Part shown: one piece after another, positions 52,382 to 60,294 of the stretch
Position numbering within the stretch: position 1 is the stretch's first letter
Layout: every line of letters starts with the position of its first letter
Source: Curtobacterium caseinilyticum
GTDB lineage: Bacteria; Actinomycetota; Actinomycetes; Actinomycetales; Microbacteriaceae
DNA: 64,000 bases
Assembly: GCF_030363035.1 (NCBI RefSeq)
Contig: NZ_JAUCMN010000006.1
Location: 1-64,000, forward strand
Reading direction: 5' to 3'
Program-made: the position numbers and the translations under genes
Notes under the pieces: model-generated
What the model saw: only the letters and a program-made list of their open reading frames with translations
What the model was told of the DNA's origin: nothing
Database searches by the model: none

Positions 52382-53103
52382 CGCTCGAACTCGACCACGT
52401 CGGCATCGGCGAGGAACCCGGTGCCGCGCTGCCGATCGTCTCCGCCGTCGCCGCCCCCGGCCGCCCCGGGGTCATCGCCGTCGAGACCGAGCAGGCACCG
52501 GTGCTCGCGTCCCTCGTCGCCGGTGGCCGCATGCGCCCCGACACGGGACGGGTGCTGCTCGACGGGCACGAGGACGCCGCCGCCGTGCGCCGGGCGTTCG
52601 CACTCGTGGACACCCCCGGGGTCGCCGAGCCGTTCCCCGTGCTGACGCTCGGGCAGGTCGTGCGCGAGGAGCTCGCGTTCGCCGGGCAGCGCCCCTCGCG
52701 CGGGCACGTCACGACCGTGCTCGACGAGCTCGGGATGCTGGGCTACGCCGACACGCCCGTGCAGCGGGTCCCGACCGAGGTGCGGGTCCGGCTGCTCGTG
52801 GAGCTCGCACTGCTGCGCGACGGGGTGACGGGCATCGTGCTCACCTCGCCCGAGCGGCACGGCGGCGCCGTGGCCGACTGGTTCGCGGTGGTGCGCGACG
52901 TCGCACGACGTGGCGTCACCGTCGTCCTCGTGACGTCGAAGGCGGCGGCCGACACCGTCCAGCAGCTGCTCGACACCATCCACACCGAGGGTCCCGACGA
53001 CGCGACCCGGACCGACGGAGGCGACCAGGGCCTCCCGTCCGGCCCCTCCGACCGCCTCGACCCCGAGGCACCAGCAACCGTCCCGACGGAGGCACCCGCG
53101 TGA
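52378..53103 (+). CDS. Degenerate ABC ATPase-like protein
   Basis: 241 residues with the overall layout of an ABC ATPase but without its catalytic residues. VIAVETEQAPVLASLVAGGRMRPDTGRVLLDG takes the place of the Walker A loop and following strand, yet contains no GxxGxGKS/T. LTLGQVVREELAF corresponds to the Q-loop region. VQRVPTEVRVRLLVELALLRDGVTGIVLTSPERH replaces the signature and Walker B with no LSGGQ and no catalytic Glu. It is unlikely to hydrolyse ATP. The tail after about 205 is acidic, Pro-rich and probably disordered. It overlaps the genes on both sides by 4 bp, so it is made together with TetR and the YhgE exporter. Confidence 0.72.
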   Translation: MTLELDHVGIGEEPGAALPIVSAVAAPGRPGVIAVETEQAPVLASLVAGGRMRPDTGRVLLDGHEDAAAVRRAFALVDTPGVAEPFPVLTLGQVVREELAFAGQRPSRGHVTTVLDELGMLGYADTPVQRVPTEVRVRLLVELALLRDGVTGIVLTSPERHGGAVADWFAVVRDVARRGVTVVLVTSKAAADTVQQLLDTIHTEGPDDATRTDGGDQGLPSGPSDRLDPEAPATVPTEAPA

Positions 53104-55169
53104 CCATCCCCTCGCTCATCCGCGCCGAACTCGCGCGCCTCACCGCCACGCCGCTCGCACGGCTGGCGTTCATCGCCCTCATGGTGGTGCCGCTGCTCTA
53201 CGGCGGCGCGTACCTCTGGGCGAACCGCGACCCGTACGCCAAGCTCGACCAGATCCCGGCCGCGATCGTCGACCAGGACGCCGGTGCGACGCTCGACGGC
53301 GACCGCGTCGACTACGGCGAGGACGTCGCGAAGGAGGCGATCGACGGCGGCGACTTCAAGTGGACCGAGACGACCGCGGCCGACGCGCGCTCGGGCGTGC
53401 GGAACGGCACCTACGACTTCGTCGTGACGATCCCGCACGACTTCTCCGAGTCCCTGGTGTCGGCGCAGAGCGACGACCCGAAGCGGGCCGAACTCGTGAT
53501 GACGACCGCGGACACGAACTCGTACCTGGCGTCGACCATCGCGGAGCAGGCGGGCAAGACCATGCGCACGGCCGTCGCCGAGCGGGTCGGCAAGCAGGCC
53601 GCGAAGACGCTGCTCGTCGGGCTCGCCGACGTGCGCGACAGCCTCGGCGACGCCGTCGACGGTGCCGGCAGGCTGGCATCGGGGGCGACCACGGCAGCGG
53701 ACGGGGCGGCCTCCCTCGCCTCCGGCACGGCGAAGCTGTCCGCGGGGGCGTCGGAGCTGGCGGACGGGACGGCCTCGCTGCCGTCCCAGACCGCGCAACT
53801 GGACAGCGGCGCGCAGCAGGTGGCGTCCGGAGCGTCGGAGCTGGCATCCGGCCTGCGGTCGGCGCAGCAGCAGACCGCAGCGCTGCCCGCGCAGACCGCG
53901 CAGCTGAACGACGGCGCGCAGCGCGTGGCAGCGGGCAACGCCGAGTTGGCGAAGCGGGTGGACGCGGTCAGCGGGGACGTCGACGCGCTGCAGCCCGTCG
54001 ACGCCACGGCGGTGCTCCAGCAGATCGAGGCGAACCTGCCCGAGGGCGTCACGCTGACCCAGGCGCAGCAGGACGCCATCACGAAGGCCGTCAGCGACGT
54101 CAACACCGCTGGGGCGTCGGCCAAGCAGACCTACGCCACGACGAAGTCCGCCGTCGACCAGCTCCGCGACGGCTCCGCGCAGGTCGCCGCCGGCACGTCC
54201 GCGCTCGCGTCGGCGTCGCCCACGCTCGCGGACGGCATCGCCTCGGCGTCGTCGGGCGCATCGCAGCTCGCGTCGGGGTCGTCGCAGGTCGCCGCGGGCA
54301 CGTCGAAGCTCGCGGACGCGGCGCCGACGCTGTCCTCCGGAGCGGCCTCGCTCGCCAGCGGTTCGGCCTCGGCCGCGTCTGGCGCGGCGTCGCTGTCCTC
54401 CGGCGTCGACCAGCTCGAGGACGGCTCGAAGGAGCTCGCGGCGAAGCTCGACCAGGGCCGCACGAAGATCCCGGCGTCGACCGCCTCGCAGCGGTCCTCG
54501 CAGGCCGACGTGATCTCGGATCCCGTGAAGGTCGGCGACGACAACATCGCCGCAGCCTCCAACTACGGGGCCGGCCTCGCGCCGTTCTTCATCTCGTTGG
54601 CGGCCTGGATCGGCATGTACGCGCTGTTCCTCATCCTGAAGCCGATCTCGAAGCGGGCCATCACCGCGGTGCGGAAGCCGCTGCGTGTGGTGCTCGGCGG
54701 CTGGCTCACGCCGGCGCTGCTCGGGGTCGTGCAGATGGCGGCGCTGTTCCTGATCGTGCGGTTCGCGCTCGACCTCGACGTCGTGCACGCCGGGGCGACG
54801 GTGGCGGTGATGGTGCTCGCGTCGGCGACCTTCGCGGCGATCATCATGGCGCTCAACGTGCTGCTCGGGTCGGTCGGGCAGTTCCTCGGCCTGGTGCTCA
54901 TGCTCGTGCAGCTCGTCACCGCGGGCGGGACCTTCCCGTGGCAGACGCTGCCGGGGCCGTTGGCGGCGCTGCACTTCGCACTGCCGATGACGTACTCGGT
55001 CGATGCGATCCGGCAGACGATGTACGGCGGGTCGTTCGCGGCGGTGTGGTCGGACGCGGGGGTGCTCGCGTGCTGGTTGCTCGGCGCGCTGCTCGTGTCG
55101 TACGTCGTCACCGCGCGGCAGACCCGCTCGCGGACGCTGCGCGACCTGCGGCCGAGCTTGATCGGGTAG
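53100..55169 (+). CDS. YhgE/Pip domain membrane protein
   Basis: 689-residue YhgE/Pip protein, related to the ABC-2-type exporter fold and to EsaA/phage infection proteins. One N-terminal helix (ARLAFIALMVVPLLYGGAYLW, about 20-40) precedes a large extracytoplasmic domain starting NRDPYAKLDQIPAAIVDQDAG. From about 180 to 465 come repeated small-residue units such as ASGTAKLSAGASELADG and QLASGSSQVAAGTSKLAD, a helical coiled stalk. Five or six C-terminal helices (about 490-670) end the protein. Substrate unknown; lipids, drugs or proteins are all possible. The GTG start overlaps the ABC-like gene (GTGA). Confidence 0.92.
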   Translation: MTIPSLIRAELARLTATPLARLAFIALMVVPLLYGGAYLWANRDPYAKLDQIPAAIVDQDAGATLDGDRVDYGEDVAKEAIDGGDFKWTETTAADARSGVRNGTYDFVVTIPHDFSESLVSAQSDDPKRAELVMTTADTNSYLASTIAEQAGKTMRTAVAERVGKQAAKTLLVGLADVRDSLGDAVDGAGRLASGATTAADGAASLASGTAKLSAGASELADGTASLPSQTAQLDSGAQQVASGASELASGLRSAQQQTAALPAQTAQLNDGAQRVAAGNAELAKRVDAVSGDVDALQPVDATAVLQQIEANLPEGVTLTQAQQDAITKAVSDVNTAGASAKQTYATTKSAVDQLRDGSAQVAAGTSALASASPTLADGIASASSGASQLASGSSQVAAGTSKLADAAPTLSSGAASLASGSASAASGAASLSSGVDQLEDGSKELAAKLDQGRTKIPASTASQRSSQADVISDPVKVGDDNIAAASNYGAGLAPFFISLAAWIGMYALFLILKPISKRAITAVRKPLRVVLGGWLTPALLGVVQMAALFLIVRFALDLDVVHAGATVAVMVLASATFAAIIMALNVLLGSVGQFLGLVLMLVQLVTAGGTFPWQTLPGPLAALHFALPMTYSVDAIRQTMYGGSFAAVWSDAGVLACWLLGALLVSYVVTARQTRSRTLRDLRPSLIG

Positions 55170-55205
55170 CGCGGCGCGGGGCGGGGTGCTCTTTGTCGCC
55201 GTTCA

Positions 55206-55256
55206 TGGAGCAGAAGACGTCGAGTCGCGCCCACGCACTCGACGTCTTCTGCTCCA
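55206..55256. repeat. Family A palindrome (tandem pair, first)
   Basis: Perfect 20-bp arms TGGAGCAGAAGACGTCGAGT and inverse, loop CGCGCCCACGC. It lies 37 bp past the YhgE stop, between converging genes. Confidence 0.9.
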
Positions 55257-55322
55257 CCGACGGGCACCGGCGTCTGGGGTACGGGCCGCCTGCGTGGGCA
55301 CGAGCACCCACCGCGCCGCTCG

Positions 55323-55373
55323 TGGAGCAGGAATCGTCGAGTCGCGCCTCCGCACTCGACGATTTCTGCTCCA
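55323..55373. repeat. Family A palindrome (tandem pair, second)
   Basis: TGGAGCAGGAATCGTCGAGT pairs with ACTCGACGATTTCTGCTCCA except at one position, with loop CGCGCCTCCGC. The unit starts 117 bp after the first, and the same bases differ in both arms. Confidence 0.9.
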
Positions 55374-55464
55374 CCGACCGGAGCGCGGGCGACCTCCGAG
55401 CGCATAGTTGACGCGCGTGAGCCCGGGAACGAGCAGCGGCCGGCGCGACCGGGAGGCGGCAGCG

Positions 55465-56268
55465 TCAGGGTGCCCGGCGTCCGAGCGGGACGTCGGCGAG
55501 CGCTCCCCCGAGCCAGCGCATGTCCTCGTCGGGCAGCGCCGCGCGCGCATCGGCGTCGAGCACTGCCGTCGCATCGTCGACCGGCACGAATCCGATCCGC
55601 TCTCCGGCACCGAGGTCCGCCGGGCTCTCCTGGTTGCGCGACAGTGCCCAGACGACGTGGTGACCGGGATCACGGAGCGCCACCGTCGCCTCGACCAGCC
55701 GCGCGAGGTCGTCCGCCGACGTCCACATCCGCAGCGCCCGACGGCTCGACGGCCGCTCCCCGAAGGCGCCGATCCGTGCGGAGACGATCGACATGTCGAA
55801 CCGGTCCGCGAACAGGCTGCCGAGCAGCTCCATGGCGGCCTTCGTCACGCCGTAGTAGGTGTCGGGACGTGGCAGTCGGTCACCCGGGATCGAGCCGGCC
55901 GCGCCCTCCGGCTCCGGAACACGACCGACCGCGTGGATCGAACTCGCGAGGAGGACACGCGTCACCTTCGCTGCGGCCGCTCGCTCCAGCACGTTCTTCG
56001 TGCCGGTGAGGTTCGCCGCCACCAGGTCGTCCCACGCGTCCTCGGTCGGGATGCCCGCGAGGTGGACCACCGTGTCGACCCCGGCGAGCGCGACGTCGAG
56101 TGCGTCCGGGTCCGCAACGGAGCCGGTCACGAGCCGCTCACCGTCACCCACCGGTCCGTCCGGTTCCCGCTCGTCGAACAACACCAGGTCGTGCCCGGCC
56201 GAACGGAGCCGCGGACGCAACGCCGTCCCGATCCGACCAGCAGCACCCGTCAGCAGCAGCGTCGCCAT
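55465..56268 (-). CDS. NAD-dependent epimerase/dehydratase, uronate dehydrogenase-like
   Basis: 267-residue extended short-chain dehydrogenase. LLLTGAAGRIGTALRPRL is the NAD-binding motif (TGxxGxxG, residues 7-14). LASSIHAVG and YYGVTKAAMELLG supply Ser and the catalytic Tyr-Lys pair. The C-terminal SARIGAFGERP, RMWTSADDLARLV pattern fits the uronate dehydrogenase group, which oxidises galacturonate or glucuronate to aldarolactones; this is plausible for a plant-associated bacterium. TAGCCT lies 7 nt before the ATG, with no Shine-Dalgarno. Confidence 0.85.
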   Translation of the reverse strand: MATLLLTGAAGRIGTALRPRLRSAGHDLVLFDEREPDGPVGDGERLVTGSVADPDALDVALAGVDTVVHLAGIPTEDAWDDLVAANLTGTKNVLERAAAAKVTRVLLASSIHAVGRVPEPEGAAGSIPGDRLPRPDTYYGVTKAAMELLGSLFADRFDMSIVSARIGAFGERPSSRRALRMWTSADDLARLVEATVALRDPGHHVVWALSRNQESPADLGAGERIGFVPVDDATAVLDADARAALPDEDMRWLGGALADVPLGRRAP

Positions 56269-56275
56269 GCCGCGG

Positions 56276-56281
56276 AGGCTA
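56276..56281 (-). promoter_or_regulatory. -10 box inside the preceding gene end
   Basis: TAGCCT on the minus strand, 7 nt before the epimerase ATG. It overlaps the last codons and stop of the DUF559-like gene. Confidence 0.45.
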
Positions 56282-57181
56282 CCCCCGTCGACGCAGCAGC
56301 GACGCCAGCTCCGCCAGCGCCTCTCGGTTGTGCGTGGTCACGTCGCTCCGGCTCCAGCGCAGCACGGCCCAACCGAGCCGTCCGAAGGCACGGTACCGCC
56401 GGAGGTCGGACTCCCACTGCGCCCGGTCGGTGCGGTGCTGGTCACCCTCGTACTCGATGACGATGCGCTCCCGGCGGTAGGCGAGGTCGGCGCGGCCGAT
56501 GAACCGCCCGTGCTCGTCGCGGATCTCGACCTGCAGCTCGGGTTCGGGCAGGCCCCCGCGCACGATGCCCAGACGTGCGCGGGTCTCCTGCGGCGAGCCG
56601 CTCCCCGGTCTCACCAGCGCCAGCGCGGCACGGAGTGTGCCCGCTCCCGGACAGCGGCTCCGGGCGGCGAGTGCGGTCGCGAGGTCCTGGACCGTGGTCG
56701 GATGGGCCCGGCCGGCGAGCACCGCGTCACCGAGGACGACGAGGTCGTCGAGCCCGAGCACCGACCCACACTCCACCCAGGCGGTCGCGGGTGTGCTCGT
56801 CGGCATCCCCCACCGCTGGACGACCCGGGCGCGGTCCTCCGTCGTGCGGTGGCCGACCACGCCCGTCCGCCGCATCTGTGCCGCGGGGCGGAGGCTCGTC
56901 ACGTGCACCGGATCGTCGCCCTGGCAGCCGTGCGGCAGCGGGAGGCCCCACAGCACCGCTGCGGACAGGTGGCTCACGAACTGTCCGGGCCCGAGCACCG
57001 GTCGGAACGCACGGATCCGGTCGATCCCGGTCAACGGTCGGTGTCGGTGCCAGCGGATCGACCGCGTCGGTCGGACCAGGTCTCGTCGGCGGAGGCGTTC
57101 ACGGTGTGCCCCCGCGCGATCGGCCGCACGGACGTCGAAGCTCCGGACGCGGAGGTCCTTCGGCAGTGGTCTCGGTCGCAC
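56279..57181 (-). CDS. DUF559 / Vsr-like endonuclease-fold protein
   Basis: About 300 residues. The C-terminal 100 form a PD-(D/E)xK-type DUF559 domain: DEHGRFIGRADLAYRRERIVIEYEGDQHRTDRAQWESDLRRYRAFGRLGWAVLRWSRSDV, with Asp in RADLAY and Glu in EYEGDQH. The N-terminal part (RERLRRRDLVRPTRSIR, then FVSHLSAAVLWGLPLP) resembles AbiEi-antitoxin-like winged-helix regions often fused to DUF559 in actinobacteria. The biological role is unknown. The GTG at 57181 (VRPRPLPKDL) fits relatives but lacks a clear ribosome site; GTGs at 57241 and 57247 are alternatives. Confidence 0.75.
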   Translation of the reverse strand: MRPRPLPKDLRVRSFDVRAADRAGAHRERLRRRDLVRPTRSIRWHRHRPLTGIDRIRAFRPVLGPGQFVSHLSAAVLWGLPLPHGCQGDDPVHVTSLRPAAQMRRTGVVGHRTTEDRARVVQRWGMPTSTPATAWVECGSVLGLDDLVVLGDAVLAGRAHPTTVQDLATALAARSRCPGAGTLRAALALVRPGSGSPQETRARLGIVRGGLPEPELQVEIRDEHGRFIGRADLAYRRERIVIEYEGDQHRTDRAQWESDLRRYRAFGRLGWAVLRWSRSDVTTHNREALAELASLLRRRG

Positions 57182-57285
57182 CTCCCGAGCGTCGCGGATC
57201 CCCGCGCCACCCCGGTCGCTCCGTGCCCGATCCGTGGACACCCACACGCGCGGGTCCGCTTGTGCAGGGATCCCCGCGCCGTTGG

Positions 57286-57336
57286 TGGAGCAGGAAACGT
57301 CGGGTGGCGTGCGGGTACTCGACGATTTCTGCTCCA
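57286..57336. repeat. Family A palindrome, diverged, upstream of two genes
   Basis: TGGAGCAGGAAACGTCGGGT faces ACTCGACGATTTCTGCTCCA, so the arms carry three mismatches. It is the only family A copy in a divergent (5'-5') gap, between the DUF559-like and LacI genes, which argues against a pure terminator role. Confidence 0.8.
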
Positions 57337-57497
57337 CCAGCGGACTGGCGGGCGGGCGGGCAAGCTGTCGGCGGACGGGCCGACCAGGCCGACGGACCGA
57401 CGGGCACCGGCCGGCCGGGCAACGGCACCATGTCCTGACAACCGCGCACGCCGGGGCGACTACGATCGAGGCACACCACGACAGGTCGAAGGAGATC

Positions 57498-58517
57498 ATG
57501 GGAGACGGCACGCCCGCCACCGCAGACGGCAAGCCCGCGACCATCTACGACGTCGCCGCGCGCGCCGGGGTCTCGAAGTCCCTCGTCTCCCTCGTGCTGC
57601 AGCGCTCGCCGAAGGTCAGCGACCAGCGCCGCGAAGCCGTCCTCCGGGCCATCCAGGAGCTCGACTACCGCCCCTCGACGGCGGCGGTCTCCCTCGCCGG
57701 CACCCGCAGCCGGACGATCGGCGTCGTGCTCGACGACTTCCGGAACCAGTGGTTCGTCGACCTGCTCACCGGCCTGCGCGAAGCACTGCAGGACCAGGGC
57801 CACCGCCTCGTCGTGGCGGACCGCTTCCTCAACACCGGTCTCGACGTCTCCCCCGTCGAGGGCTTCCTGTCCATGCGCGTCGAGGGCATCGTCATCGCGG
57901 GCGAGCCGGACACCGACCTCGCGATCCCGGCGAGCATGCCGGTCGTCGTCGCCGGCGGTCGCGCGACCCTCCCCCGCGCCGACACCGTCGCGAACGACGA
58001 CCGCGCCGGCGGCCGCATGGCGGCCGAGCACCTGCTCGCCCTCGGCCACACCCGCATCGGCTTCGTCGGCGGACGCTCCGCCGCCTCCGCGGAACGCCGG
58101 GCCGGCCTGGAGGCAGGGGTCGCCGCCGCCACGTCCGGCGCCTCGGTCGTCACCCACGTCATGCCCGGGGAACCCACCGAGGCCGCCGGTGCCGAGGCCG
58201 TCGGGCTCCTCCTCGATGCGCACCCCGACGTCACGGCGGTGTTCGCGGCGAACGACGTCATGGCGCTCGGCGCGATGTCCGGTCTCGCCGACCGGGGCCT
58301 GCGCGTCCCCGAGGACGTGTCGGTCATGGGGTACGACGACACCCCGCTCGCGGCCACGGCGTACGTCGGCCTGACGAGCATCGACGACCGCAGCGTCGAC
58401 ATCGGCCGCGGTGCCGGGGAACGCCTGCTCGCCCGCATCGCCGACCCCTCGGCACCGGCGCACGAGACCCTGGTCGAACCCCGACTCGTCGCCCGCCGGA
58501 CGACCGCCGCACGCTGA
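57498..58517 (+). CDS. LacI family transcriptional regulator
   Basis: 339-residue LacI/GalR repressor. The helix-turn-helix and hinge are ATIYDVAARAGVSKSLVSLVLQRSPKVSDQRREAVLRAIQELDYRPSTAA (about 14-63). The sugar-binding core has IGVVLDDFRNQWFVDLLTGL, GRMAAEHLLALGHTRIGFVGG, AVFAANDVMALGAM and VPEDVSVMGYDDTPLA. GAAGGAG precedes the ATG by 5 nt. No sugar transport or catabolic genes adjoin it, so its targets lie elsewhere or include the nearby uronate dehydrogenase-like gene, which is only a guess. Confidence 0.94.
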   Translation: MGDGTPATADGKPATIYDVAARAGVSKSLVSLVLQRSPKVSDQRREAVLRAIQELDYRPSTAAVSLAGTRSRTIGVVLDDFRNQWFVDLLTGLREALQDQGHRLVVADRFLNTGLDVSPVEGFLSMRVEGIVIAGEPDTDLAIPASMPVVVAGGRATLPRADTVANDDRAGGRMAAEHLLALGHTRIGFVGGRSAASAERRAGLEAGVAAATSGASVVTHVMPGEPTEAAGAEAVGLLLDAHPDVTAVFAANDVMALGAMSGLADRGLRVPEDVSVMGYDDTPLAATAYVGLTSIDDRSVDIGRGAGERLLARIADPSAPAHETLVEPRLVARRTTAAR

Positions 58518-58694
58518 CCCGCCCCGCCCGCCCGCCGCCGCGCCGGGCCGCGCCGGGCCGGGCCGCGCCGGGCCGAGTCGGACCGGGCCCCGAGGCTCGC
58601 GCCCGCGGACACTTCCGTGGTTCCGGAGCCGCGAAGACGTCCGCCCAGCCGAGTCTCGCGCGAGCGGCCAGCGGCGCAGCGGCGCGGCCCCGGC
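58518..58694. other. Intergenic gap with GC repeats
   Basis: GCGCCGGGCC units repeat three to four times at about 58538-58576, 30 bp past the LacI stop. The remaining 110 bp show no gene or clear terminator. Confidence 0.45.
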
Positions 58695-59396
58695 TCAGTC
58701 GGGCAGCACCGCGTGCCGCACGACCCAGGCGTGCATGACGATCGCCGCAGCGGCCGACGCGTTGATGCTCCGCGTCGACCCGAACTGCGTGATCTCGAGG
58801 TGGGCGTCCGCACCGGCCACGGCCTCGTCGGTGAGCCCGGGGCCCTCCTGCCCGAACAGGAACACGCACCGCTCCGGGATCGCCGCCGTCTCGATGCGCT
58901 CGGCACCCGGGGTGTTGTCGATCGCGACGACGGGTCGCCCGTCCTCGCGCATGGCGTCGAGGAACGCGGCGACGTCCGGGTGGTACCGCACGTGCTGGTA
59001 GCGGTCGGTGACCATCGCCCCGCGCTTGTTCCACCGCCGCCGTCCGATCACGTGCACGGTGCCGGCGAGGAACGCGTTGGCGCTCCGGACGATCGACCCG
59101 ATGTTCAGGTCGTGCTGCCAGTTCTCGATGGCGACGTCGAACGCGTGCCGTCGGGTGTCCAGCTCGGCGACGATCGCGTCCATCGACCAGTACCGGAACC
59201 GGTCGACGACGTTGCGGGTGTCCCCGGCCGCGAGGAGCTCGGGGTCCAGCCGCGGGTCGTCCGGCCAGGGCTCGGGGTGCGGGCCGACGCCGTTGGTCGT
59301 GGCCTCGTGCGTCGGCGGCAGCTCCGGAGCGGCGCCGGCCGGGTGGGCCGGTCCCGGTGACGGGACCGCGGGGTCGGACGGGAGGCGCTCGGTCAC
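58695..59396 (-). CDS. SpoU/TrmH family RNA 2'-O-methyltransferase
   Basis: 233-residue SPOUT-fold methyltransferase acting on tRNA or rRNA ribose with S-adenosylmethionine. Motif 1 is IENWQHDLNIGSIVRSANAFLAG (Asn and Arg catalytic), motif 2 CVFLFGQEGPGLTDEAV, motif 3 ITQFGSTRSINASAAAAIVMHAW, which form the knotted cofactor site. The first 60 residues are Pro-rich and variable. The GTG start lacks a Shine-Dalgarno but has TACGCT 6 nt upstream. The start lies between the two arms of a family B inverted repeat. Confidence 0.93.
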   Translation of the reverse strand: MTERLPSDPAVPSPGPAHPAGAAPELPPTHEATTNGVGPHPEPWPDDPRLDPELLAAGDTRNVVDRFRYWSMDAIVAELDTRRHAFDVAIENWQHDLNIGSIVRSANAFLAGTVHVIGRRRWNKRGAMVTDRYQHVRYHPDVAAFLDAMREDGRPVVAIDNTPGAERIETAAIPERCVFLFGQEGPGLTDEAVAGADAHLEITQFGSTRSINASAAAAIVMHAWVVRHAVLPD

Positions 59397-59434
59397 GTGA
59401 CCAGCGTAGGGCGCGTGCCCCGCGCCTCCCGTCC
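59376..59434. repeat. Family B inverted repeat enclosing a start codon
   Basis: Perfect 13-bp arms GGACGGGAGGCGC (59376-59388) and GCGCCTCCCGTCC (59422-59434). The 33-bp interval contains the methyltransferase start codon and -10 box, and a 12-bp palindrome GGTCACGTGACC (59391-59402) overlies the start itself. Confidence 0.8.
59403..59408 (-). promoter_or_regulatory. -10 box, putative leaderless promoter
   Basis: TACGCT on the minus strand, 6 nt before the methyltransferase GTG. Confidence 0.5.
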
Positions 59435-59465
59435 GGCGATCGTCGTCATCCGCCGACCGCGTCGG

Positions 59466-60155
59466 TCAGGACCCGGCCGGGTCCGTCACCGAGCGGACGC
59501 GGGCCTCGATGCCGGCGGTGATGATGTCGAGGCCGAGGGCGAAGCGGTCGTCGTACGAGTGCTCCCCGAGGATCTCGCCCACGACCCGGTGCCGCTCCGG
59601 TCGGCCCGCTTCGGAGTCGCCGCGACCGACCTGCACCCCGGCGTGCCCGACCACGAAGTCGTACACGACGAAGAACGCGTACATCGCCTCGCGCTCGGGC
59701 AGACCCGCCTGCTGCAGGGCACCGACGACCTTCGCGACGACGGCGTCCGACTCGGTCGAGGCGAGCGGGGCGCGCTGGCTGTGCGACTCGAGCACGAGGG
59801 GGTGGGTGCGCATGAGGTCGCGGAAGGTGCACGCGAAGACGTGCACCACGGAGCGCCAGTCCTCCGGCCAGACGAAGGTGGCCGTGAACTCGTCGACGGT
59901 GCGCCGGACGAGTTCGGCGTGCAGGTCGTCCAGGCCGCCGATCGTCCGGTGGACGGTCATCGGTGCGACGCCGAGCCGGGCGCCGAGGGCACGGAAGGAC
60001 AGCCGGTCGAGGCCCTCCTCGTTGGCGATGGCCGTGGCCGCGTCGATCACCTGGTCGCGACTGAGCACGTTCGGGCGGCCGCGACGGCGACGAGGCGGTT
60101 CGGGTGCGGACGCGGGCCGCGGTGCGCTGCCGGGGGCGTCAGGGTCGACGAGCAC
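59466..60155 (-). CDS. TetR family regulator (TetR_C group)
   Basis: 229-residue TetR repressor with a 25-residue Pro/Arg-rich lead. The DNA-binding domain is RDQVIDAATAIANEEGLDRLSFRALGARLGVAPMTVHRTIGGLDDLHAELV (about 33-84). The C-terminal domain (FRDLMRTHPLVLES, then VVYDFVVGHAGVQVGRGDSEAG) fits the tetracycline-repressor C-domain group. The GTG has AGGAGAGG about 5 nt upstream. The divergent neighbour is a HAD phosphatase and no efflux gene adjoins, so the target is unknown. Confidence 0.9.
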   Translation of the reverse strand: MLVDPDAPGSAPRPASAPEPPRRRRGRPNVLSRDQVIDAATAIANEEGLDRLSFRALGARLGVAPMTVHRTIGGLDDLHAELVRRTVDEFTATFVWPEDWRSVVHVFACTFRDLMRTHPLVLESHSQRAPLASTESDAVVAKVVGALQQAGLPEREAMYAFFVVYDFVVGHAGVQVGRGDSEAGRPERHRVVGEILGEHSYDDRFALGLDIITAGIEARVRSVTDPAGS

Positions 60156-60282
60156 GAGAGGCCTCTCCTTGATCCGGTACGTGTCCCGAAAACCCTAGCT
60201 GAAAGCCGAACGCCGGTCGGTGTCCGGTCGGCCAGGCCCTGCTGGTCGGGTGGCCAACGGGCTCGCCCGAGCCCCTCCCCGG

Positions 60283-60288
60283 TACGCT
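60283..60288 (+). promoter_or_regulatory. -10 box, putative leaderless promoter
   Basis: TACGCT, 6 nt before the HAD ATG at 60295. Confidence 0.5.
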
Positions 60289-60294
60289 GTGGCC

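Noticed and set aside
52378..53103. Functional ABC transporter ATP-binding subunit
   Set aside because: No GxxGxGKS/T, no LSGGQ and no Walker B with catalytic Glu are present.
56279..57181. Toxin-antitoxin or restriction component
   Set aside because: The DUF559 domain is nuclease-like, but no methylase or partner toxin gene adjoins, and such orphans are common in actinobacteria.
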